DNA of 5,892 nt, from NCBI GenBank assembly GCA_905234005.1, contig CAJOFW010000103.1, positions 1 to 5,892 on the forward strand. Direction: 5' to 3'. Under the pieces are notes generated by a model, which did not search any database, was not told the origin of the DNA, and saw only the letters and a list, made by a program, of their open reading frames with translations. The position numbers were made by a program, and so were the translations under genes. This DNA is from an uncultured Oscillospiraceae bacterium. Lineage in GTDB: Bacteria; Bacillota; Clostridia; Oscillospirales; Oscillospiraceae. Of the stretch, positions 1 through 5,892 are shown in pieces (the stretch's first letter is position 1; the number at the start of each line of letters is the position of its first letter).

Positions 1-102
1 AGAAAAAGAATCAAAAAGAACTTTGTATTCGTTTTGAAAGGACAGCGCTTCCAAGGCCTTGCGCCCGGTAACGAAACAAAGATCGATCGGGGAATCGTAT
101 AA
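1..102 (+). CDS. Possible C-terminal end of an unidentified plus-strand gene (partial)
   Basis: Frame 1 is open from the window edge for 33 codons and stops with TAA at 100-102. The product is basic at first (RKRIKKN) and ends in KIDRGIV; I do not recognise it. A hairpin with a T5 run on the plus strand begins 23 bases after the stop, which is where a terminator for this gene would be expected. This would make it convergent with the operon to its right. The stretch is clearly AT-richer than the rest of the window, and only about half of its codons end in G or C, unlike the neighbours. The same register is also open on the minus strand, but there it has no ATG or GTG start. This may be non-coding. 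Confidence 0.3.
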   Translation, partial: RKRIKKNFVFVLKGQRFQGLAPGNETKIDRGIV

Positions 103-124
103 AACGGAATACCGTCCCCGACAG

Positions 125-165
125 AAAACCCGGTGCGCTCCCTCAAACGGAACGCACCGGGTTTT
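125..165. terminator. Bidirectional Rho-independent terminator
   Basis: A 13-base arm (125-137, AAAACCCGGTGCG) is perfectly complementary to 153-165. After one C/A mismatch three more pairs (139-141 with 149-151) close a 7-base loop. Reading plus, the GC stem runs into TTTTT; reading minus, into TTTT. On the minus strand it lies about 36 bases after the stop of the last operon gene, so it most likely ends that operon. On the plus strand it could end whatever gene stops at 102. Confidence 0.85.
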
Positions 166-201
166 TGTTCTGGAATGACCGCAGCCGGTTTACGGCGAAA
201 T

Positions 202-504
202 TTACAGCCGTATCCCCGTCTGCGTGACGGAGCGGAAGATCCACAGCTTCCGCAGGCCGAAGGTGACCGTCTCGTCGTATTCGAGCCGGTACGGCGGCAG
301 CAGCACCTCGCCCAGCTCGCCCGTGACGGCCCGGAAGCGCTTCTTCTCCTTGAAATAAGCCGCCTGCCTGTCGCTGATGAGGTGGACGTACAGCTCCGTG
401 ACCTCGATGTCCGAGTGCTGGCTCGACATGACCTCCACCGCGATGACGGCGCGGCCCTTCTGCGCCATGTATTCCCGCAGCGGCGGCTCGTAGACGATGT
501 TCAC
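202..504 (-). CDS. Small cysteine-free protein, possibly HesB/CC-Se-motif-like
   Basis: This is a 100-residue protein, probably starting at GTG (502-504), one base after the fprA stop codon. An AAGGAG lies inside the end of fprA, about 13 bases upstream, so translational coupling is likely. No signal peptide or membrane segment is visible. The N-terminus (MNIVYEPPLREYMAQKGRAV) and the C-terminal pattern (GEVLLPPYRLEYDETVTFGL, then KLWIFRSVTQTGI) recall, from memory, the small HesB-like 'CC/Se motif' proteins of clostridia: a short helix, beta strands, and a final strand ending in a Gly-Ile. Those proteins carry a Cys-Cys or Sec-Cys pair near residue 30. This one has no cysteine at all and reads SSQHSD there. 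If related, it has lost its metal or redox site. The family assignment is tentative; that it is a real gene is well supported by its position. Confidence 0.8.
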   Translation of the reverse strand: MNIVYEPPLREYMAQKGRAVIAVEVMSSQHSDIEVTELYVHLISDRQAAYFKEKKRFRAVTGELGEVLLPPYRLEYDETVTFGLRKLWIFRSVTQTGIRL

Positions 505-505
505 C

Positions 506-1666
506 TTACGCCATAAGCTCCTTTGCGAGAGCGTCCAGCGCGGCGTCGGTGCCGGCGTCCGCGGCGGAGCGGAGGGTGACCGTCGTATCGGTGAAAGCGA
601 TGTTCTTGCAGCCCTCGAGCAGGGCCTTCATCGTCTTCGCGGCGGCGGGCGCCCAGGAGCCGTTCTCGATGAAGCCGACCGTCCGGTTCTGGTAGTTGTG
701 CTCGGCGAGGTGCGTGATGAAGTTCTGCATGATCGGGAACACGCCCGCGTCATACGTCGTGCTCGCGAGCACGAGCTTTCCGTACCGGAAGGCGTCCTCC
801 TGGCACTCGTGCAGATCGTCCCGGGCGAGGTCGGAGACCGCGACCTTCGGGCAGCCGAGGGCGCGAAGCTTCTCCGCGAGAGCCAGCGCCGCCTGCTTTG
901 TGTGGCCGTACACGGACGTATAGCAGATCGCGACGCCGTCCGTCTCCACGCCGTAGGACGACCAGGTGTTGTAGGTGTCGAGATAATAGCCGATGTCGTC
1001 CGTCAGCACCGGGCCGTGCAGCGGGCATATGACCGCGATATCTTTACCGGCCAGCTTTTTCAGCACGGCCTGCACCTGCGCGCCGTACTTGCCGACGATG
1101 CCGAAATAGTACCGCCGCGCCTCGCACGCCCAGCCCTCGGGGTCGTCGTAGTCGTTCGCGCCGAATTTGCCGAACGCGTCCGCCGAGAACAGCGCCCGAT
1201 CACGGGCGACATACGTCATCATGACCTCCGGCCAGTGCACCATCGGCGCGGTGACGAACGCAAGCTCCCGCTCACCGAGCGGCAGCGTGTCGCCGTCCTT
1301 GACGGCGAGGCGGCGGTCGGCGTAGCCCTCGCCGTAGAACTGCTCGAGAAGCTGGAACGCCTTCGCCGTGCCGACGGCCACGGCGGCGGGGTATTTTTCC
1401 ATGAACCGCGTGATGTTCGCGGAGTGATCCGGCTCCATGTGGTGGATGATGATATAGTCCGGCGCGCGCCCCTCGAGCGCCGCCTCGAGCTTCGCGAGCC
1501 ACGCGTCGCCGAAACGCGCCTCCACCGAGTCCATGACCGCGATCTTCTCGTCGATGACGACGTAAGAGTTGTAAGCCATGCCGTGCTCGACGGCGTACTG
1601 CCCCTCAAACAGGTCGATGTCGTGGTCGTCCACGCCGATATAGCGGATGCCGCTTGTGATATCCAT
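506..1666 (-). CDS. fprA: FprA-type flavodiiron protein (A-type flavoprotein)
   Basis: A 386-residue cytoplasmic flavodiiron protein, of the usual length for a two-domain FDP. Residues 1-240 form a metallo-beta-lactamase-like diiron domain. The ligands are all present: H76, E78, D80 and H81 in HHMEPDHS, H144 in VHWPE, D163 in SADAFG, and H217 in CPLHGP. Residues 245-386 form a flavodoxin-like domain with an FMN phosphate loop at TSVYGHT (250-256). There is no rubredoxin or flavin-reductase extension, so electrons must come from a separate donor. Family members reduce O2 to water and/or NO to N2O; the sequence does not show which is preferred. The ATG at 1664-1666 has a very good site, AAGGAG six bases upstream. 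It is the fourth gene of the operon, 27 bases after the SGNH gene, and fits the oxygen-defence role of the promoter-proximal superoxide reductase. Confidence 0.96.
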   Translation of the reverse strand: MDITSGIRYIGVDDHDIDLFEGQYAVEHGMAYNSYVVIDEKIAVMDSVEARFGDAWLAKLEAALEGRAPDYIIIHHMEPDHSANITRFMEKYPAAVAVGTAKAFQLLEQFYGEGYADRRLAVKDGDTLPLGERELAFVTAPMVHWPEVMMTYVARDRALFSADAFGKFGANDYDDPEGWACEARRYYFGIVGKYGAQVQAVLKKLAGKDIAVICPLHGPVLTDDIGYYLDTYNTWSSYGVETDGVAICYTSVYGHTKQAALALAEKLRALGCPKVAVSDLARDDLHECQEDAFRYGKLVLASTTYDAGVFPIMQNFITHLAEHNYQNRTVGFIENGSWAPAAAKTMKALLEGCKNIAFTDTTVTLRSAADAGTDAALDALAKELMA

Positions 1667-1672
1667 AGAATT

Positions 1673-1678
1673 CTCCTT
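1673..1678 (-). promoter_or_regulatory. Ribosome binding site of fprA
   Basis: AAGGAG on the minus strand, six bases before the ATG at 1664-1666. It fixes the fprA start and gives this gene its own strong initiation signal even though it sits late in the operon. Confidence 0.8.
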
Positions 1679-1693
1679 CGTTGAAAAATGTGA

Positions 1694-2337
1694 TCAGGCA
1701 CGCATGGCGTCGAGCCAGAGCGCGGCGAGCTGGGCCATGCCGCCGGCGGTGGGGTGGCAGCCGTCGATCGTGTCGTACACGACGCCGCTGGCCGCGAGAT
1801 CGACAAGTCCCGCCCCGGCCCGCGCCGCGCAGTCACGGATGATCGACGAGAACGGCTCCAGCGCCTTCGGGCTGTCCTCGCCCATGAAATACGGCTCGTC
1901 CGGCAGCACCTTCCGGCCGTTTATCAGCGTGCCGCACCAGATCGCGGCCCGGGGATACCGCTCCCGCAGCCGCGAGAGCATCAGCGCGTAAGCCGCCGCG
2001 AACGCGTCCGCTGTCACGCCGAAGCCGAGGTCGTTCGCGCCCATCGGGATCAGGATCACGTCCGGGTCGCCGAGCGCCCCGGCGCGTTCCCACGAGCACG
2101 CCCCGCGCCCGAGGCCGAAGCCGTCCGTGACGCAGGAGCCGGCGAAGGAGTTGTTCCGCTCGAGCACGCCGCCGAGACCGTCGATCACACGCATCCACCA
2201 CGTATCGGCCACGCTTTGAAAGCCGCCCTTCTCGATCGCGTCGCGGCCATAGAAGGTGTTCGGGTCGTCCACGGTCACGCCGCGATAGGTCGAGATCGAG
2301 TCGCCGAGCACCGAAAATTTTTTGCCTGTATAGTCCG

Positions 2338-2341
<4 letters not shown>
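1694..2341 (-). CDS. SGNH/GDSL-family hydrolase, cytoplasmic
   Basis: A 215-residue single-domain SGNH hydrolase (esterase/lipase/acetylhydrolase superfamily). All four blocks are visible: block I LGDSIS with nucleophile Ser15, block II Gly68 in SFAGS, block III GAND (101-104) with oxyanion Asn103, and block V DGCH with Asp193 and His196. The substrate cannot be told from the sequence; relatives remove acyl or acetyl groups from sugars, lipids or peptidoglycan. There is no signal peptide, so the enzyme should act inside the cell, unlike many family members. The ATG overlaps the tex stop in an ATGA arrangement (2338-2341), with AAAGGAA seven bases upstream inside tex, so translation is probably coupled. 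Why an SGNH enzyme sits between tex and fprA is unclear. Confidence 0.92.
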
Positions 2342-4512
<2,171 letters not shown>

Positions 4513-4521
4513 GAGGCGCTC

Positions 4522-4890
4522 TTACGCCTTCCAGAGCGAATGCAGGTTGCAGTAGGCGTACACGGCCTCGACCGCCTCGCCCTCGCACAGCGCGAAGCAC
4601 GCCTTCGGGGCGTCGCCGGGCTTCAGGGTCTTGCGCTGGTTGCCGCCCGTCGTCTGAACCGCGATCCACTCGATGTAGTGCTCGGGCAGCATCGGATGCT
4701 CCGCCGCGCCGACCGTGACGGTCACGACGCCGTCCTTCACCTCGTACACCGGGACGTGCTTCTCGACGGCGGCGTCGGTCGTGCCGGGGATGATCTCGGT
4801 CATCTTCTGCCCGCAGCACATGACGGGCACGCCCTTGTCACGCACCATCGCGACGATGTTGCCGCAATGCTCGCAGATATAGAATTTCAT
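4522..4890 (-). CDS. dfx: Superoxide reductase (two-iron desulfoferrodoxin)
   Basis: A 122-residue class I (two-iron) superoxide reductase, which reduces superoxide to hydrogen peroxide in the cytoplasm of anaerobes without releasing O2. The N-terminal desulforedoxin-like Fe(Cys)4 centre is complete: C6 and C9 in CEHC, C25 and C26 in MCCGQKM. The catalytic square-pyramidal centre is also complete: H45 in EKHVP, H65 in AAEHPM, H71 in PEHYIEW, C114 and H117 in YCNLH. The catalytic-pocket Glu43-Lys44 pair is present. I chose the ATG at 4888-4890 because GGAGGA lies seven bases before it and the protein then begins MKFYICEHCG, as in the family. An in-frame ATG at 4909-4911 would add seven residues but lies upstream of that ribosome binding site. 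It is the first gene of the operon, behind a strong promoter. Electrons usually come from rubredoxin, which is not encoded in this window. Confidence 0.96.
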   Translation of the reverse strand: MKFYICEHCGNIVAMVRDKGVPVMCCGQKMTEIIPGTTDAAVEKHVPVYEVKDGVVTVTVGAAEHPMLPEHYIEWIAVQTTGGNQRKTLKPGDAPKACFALCEGEAVEAVYAYCNLHSLWKA

Positions 4891-4897
4891 GGGTGAT

Positions 4898-4903
4898 TCC
4901 TCC
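4898..4903 (-). promoter_or_regulatory. Ribosome binding site of superoxide reductase (decides the start)
   Basis: GGAGGA on the minus strand, seven bases before the ATG at 4888-4890. It lies downstream of the alternative ATG at 4909-4911, which therefore cannot use it, so the shorter 122-residue product is favoured. Confidence 0.85.
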
Positions 4904-4922
4904 GATTTCATATATTTTTACA

Positions 4923-4951
4923 ATTATACCACACATCGCGCCCGCAGACAA
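4923..4951 (-). promoter_or_regulatory. Sigma70/SigA-type promoter of the superoxide reductase-tex operon
   Basis: On the minus strand a perfect TATAAT -10 box (4923-4928) is preceded by TGG, giving an extended -10 (TGnTATAAT). Exactly 17 bases upstream is TTGTCT (4946-4951), four of six matches to the -35 consensus. Transcription should start near 4916, leaving a leader of about 26 bases that contains the GGAGGA site. The AT-rich island around the -10 stands out in a GC-rich window. No other promoter is visible before the downstream genes, so this one probably drives all five. Confidence 0.8.
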
Positions 4952-5018
4952 GACGCCGCGTGCGCGTTTTGCGGAATGACGGCAAGCGTATCCGACGCGT
5001 ATCCGAAAGCGGCGGAAA

Positions 5019-5067
5019 GCGGCACGACCGGCGCGGTGTCCAAAAAGCACAGCGCCGGTCGTGCCGC
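5019..5067. terminator. Large perfect hairpin, possible terminator
   Basis: The 16-base arms 5019-5034 (GCGGCACGACCGGCGC) and 5052-5067 are perfectly complementary. After one G/A mismatch, pairing resumes (5036-5039 with 5047-5050, the last a G-T pair), leaving a loop of CCAAAAA. On the minus strand only TTTCC follows; on the plus strand there is no T run. It lies about 130 bases downstream of the Rpn remnant and about 70 bases upstream of the superoxide reductase -35 box. Its likely job is to insulate the operon from readthrough. The weak T-tract makes a classical Rho-independent terminator uncertain. Confidence 0.55.
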
Positions 5068-5196
5068 ACAATCAGAACATTTCTCAACAAGCGCACATCT
5101 TTACCTTATCACGAAAGCACGTTTTTGCCTGTCGATATAATGCAAACGGAAATGCCGTCCCTGCGAAGCCGGCCTTCCGGATTGTACGTTTAACGT
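5068..5196. other. Intergenic spacer with no recognised gene
   Basis: This stretch, between the hairpin and the stop codon of the Rpn remnant, shows no convincing coding frame. The only pattern is a 7-base tandem repeat, ACGTTTA twice (5186-5199), running into the remnant's stop codon on the minus strand. Confidence 0.5.
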
Positions 5197-5212
5197 TTAA
5201 CCGAGAGGAATA

Positions 5213-5321
5213 ATCCCAACCTCCCGCATGATGCGTTCGACCTCCTCACGGGGGAGACCGACTCTGGCGGCGATCTCATCCGTCGGCGTGCCGAACTCGG
5301 CGTACGTCATGATGCGTCCGC
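5213..5321 (-). repeat. 109 bp direct repeat, copy 1 (C-terminal module of the Rpn remnant)
   Basis: Aligned by eye with 5485-5593, offset 272 bases, with about four mismatches in 109 bases. It encodes the last 36 or so residues before the final Pro-Leu-Gly. The differences are silent or nearly so (for example AGA versus CGG for Arg). Identity ends abruptly at both sides. Confidence 0.9.
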
Positions 5322-5329
5322 GTGCCAGA

Positions 5330-5401
5330 CCCTCGGCCCTGCCCTCGGCTCTGCCCTCGGCCCTGCCCTCGGCCCTGCCGCGTGCTTCGCCGCGTGCTTC
5401 A
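5330..5401 (-). repeat. 12 bp in-frame tandem repeats encoding RAEG and GEAR
   Basis: Four units of CCCTCGGCCCTG (plus-strand view, 5330-5377, one with a single change) are followed by two units of CCGCGTGCTTC(G/A) (5378-5401). On the minus strand they encode GEARGEAR then four RAEG-type units, a highly charged, probably helical linker. Each unit is 12 bases, so copy-number change keeps the reading frame. Confidence 0.9.
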
Positions 5402-5468
5402 CCGCGGGCGATGCTGCGTTCGTCTCGAATTCTCATGGCTTCATACATGGTTTTCGGTTTGCCTCGCG

Positions 5469-5892
5469 TCAGGGCATCGGGAGGATCCCAACCTCCCGCA
5501 TGATGCGCTCGACCTCCTCACGGGGGAGACCGACCCGGGCGGCGATCTCATCCGTCGGCGTGCCGAACTCGGCGTACGTCATAATGCGTCCGCCCACGAG
5601 CCGGAAGTCGCTTTTGAACATCGCGATCTGCTCGTCCGTCAGATACGCGATCTCAAACAGATTCAAATGATAGTCGTTGAAAAACGGCTCGAGCCTCGTA
5701 TCCGGCATACGCAGCGCGTCGCGGAGCGTGCGCACCCGGCCCCACGGCCTTTCGCCGAAATACAGCACGAGGCTGATCACCGGATACCGGCTCCCGCCGC
5801 CCAGAAGCTGGGCGCGATAGCCCGCGCCGTCGTAGCCGATGATGCGAAGCGGCATGTCGCGCTCGTATTTCGACTGGTTTTCGAGGCCGATC
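5469..5892 (-). CDS. Rpn-family PD-(D/E)XK nuclease/transposase, 5' end outside window, abnormal C-terminus
   Basis: The frame is open to the right window edge, so the ATG at 5853-5855 is internal. The visible part begins IGLENQSKYERDMPLRIIGY, matching the GIENQ...DMPLRVIGYDGAxYRAQL block of Rpn-like recombination-promoting nucleases/putative transposases. It continues with YPVISLVLYFGERPWG, a LEPFFNDYHLNLFEIAYL stretch and FKSDFRLV, all typical in order. The Glu-Asn-Gln near the edge may be part of the nuclease active site; the upstream acidic motif is off the window. Family members normally continue after FKSDFRLV with a further conserved stretch (ADFF and beyond). Here the frame jumps directly to GGRIMTYAEFGT and ends 42 residues after the V, at TGA 5469-5471. 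This looks like an internal deletion or module transfer. Activity is doubtful but the catalytic half could be intact. Confidence 0.8.
   Translation of the reverse strand, partial: IGLENQSKYERDMPLRIIGYDGAGYRAQLLGGGSRYPVISLVLYFGERPWGRVRTLRDALRMPDTRLEPFFNDYHLNLFEIAYLTDEQIAMFKSDFRLVGGRIMTYAEFGTPTDEIAARVGLPREEVERIMREVGILPMP
5485..5593 (-). repeat. 109 bp direct repeat, copy 2 (C-terminal module of the larger Rpn frame)
   Basis: Second copy of the module at 5213-5321, in the same orientation. On its 5' side it is joined to the FKSDFRLV part of the nuclease without the RAEG linker. On its 3' side it ends at a different tail (LPMP, then TGA) before the RGKPKTM sequence begins in another frame. Confidence 0.9.

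Larger units (their letters stand above)
5197..5448 (-). pseudogene. C-terminal remnant of a Rpn-family nuclease/transposase
   Basis: An 83-codon open frame from ATG 5446-5448. The frame stays open upstream and reads RGKPKTM before YEAMRIRDERSIARG. From memory, GKPKTMxEV followed by a charged, Gly-rich repeat is the usual start of the tail of Rpn-family (PD-(D/E)XK) recombination-promoting nucleases. The tail continues with GEAR twice, RAEG four times, and a final helix-turn-helix-like segment (RIMTYAEFGTPTDEIAARVG, then LPREEVERIM). No nuclease core is encoded in this frame, and no clear ribosome binding site precedes the ATG. It is therefore best read as the displaced end of the gene to its right, now in a different frame. 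It could still be made as a small protein, but I consider that unlikely. Confidence 0.7.

Noticed and set aside
497..1684. A 395-codon open frame on the plus strand opposite fprA
   Set aside because: The product is rich in Arg, Val, Leu and His in a monotonous way, typical of the antisense of GC-rich coding DNA, and the opposite strand encodes an unmistakable flavodiiron protein.
4888..4911. The longer start of superoxide reductase at 4911
   Set aside because: The GGAGGA site lies downstream of that ATG, and the added residues (MKSEESP) precede the family's normal N-terminus.
5136..5141. TATAAT on the plus strand as a promoter
   Set aside because: No acceptable -35 box lies 16-18 bases upstream, and no plus-strand gene follows.
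5330..5401. CRISPR-like array
   Set aside because: The units are 12 bp, contiguous without spacers, and encode an in-frame peptide repeat.
5446..5518. Programmed frameshift joining the two Rpn frames
   Set aside because: Both frames carry the same C-terminal module, so joining them would produce a protein with two ends; no slippery sequence is seen. Duplication explains it better.

Overview
The window comes from a GC-rich, low-oxygen-adapted bacterium. The most likely group is an anaerobic Firmicute of the Clostridia, gut type. This is inferred from three things: a two-iron superoxide reductase and an FprA-type flavodiiron protein together, a Rpn-type nuclease/transposase with a Gly-Glu-Ala-Arg/Arg-Ala-Glu-Gly tail, and strong GGAGG-type ribosome binding sites. 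No species can be named from the sequence.

Layout: almost everything is on the minus strand, so it reads from right to left. From the right edge to about 5197 lies a damaged Rpn-family (PD-(D/E)XK) nuclease/transposase locus. It has a gene cut by the window edge (5469-5892) and then a separate C-terminal remnant in another frame (5197-5448). Both end in a near-identical 109 bp module. A large perfect hairpin (5019-5067) separates this locus from the next unit.

From a clear sigma70-type promoter (TTGTCT-17-TATAAT, 4951 to 4923) a tightly packed operon runs left: superoxide reductase (4522-4890), Tex (2338-4512), a cytoplasmic SGNH hydrolase (1694-2341, ATGA overlap with tex), FprA flavodiiron protein (506-1666) and a 100-residue small protein (202-504, one base after fprA). 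It ends at a hairpin terminator with T-tracts on both strands (125-165). The first 102 bases are AT-rich and may hold the end of a convergent plus-strand gene.

How it works together: superoxide reductase turns superoxide into hydrogen peroxide without making oxygen, and flavodiiron proteins reduce O2 to water or NO to N2O. The operon therefore has an oxidative-stress theme at both ends. Tex is a nucleic-acid-binding transcription/stress factor. The SGNH hydrolase and the small protein have no assigned role. The small protein resembles HesB-like 'CC/Se motif' proteins in layout but has no cysteine. I found no convincing new defence or mobile system. The most unusual structure is the duplicated C-terminal module in the Rpn locus.
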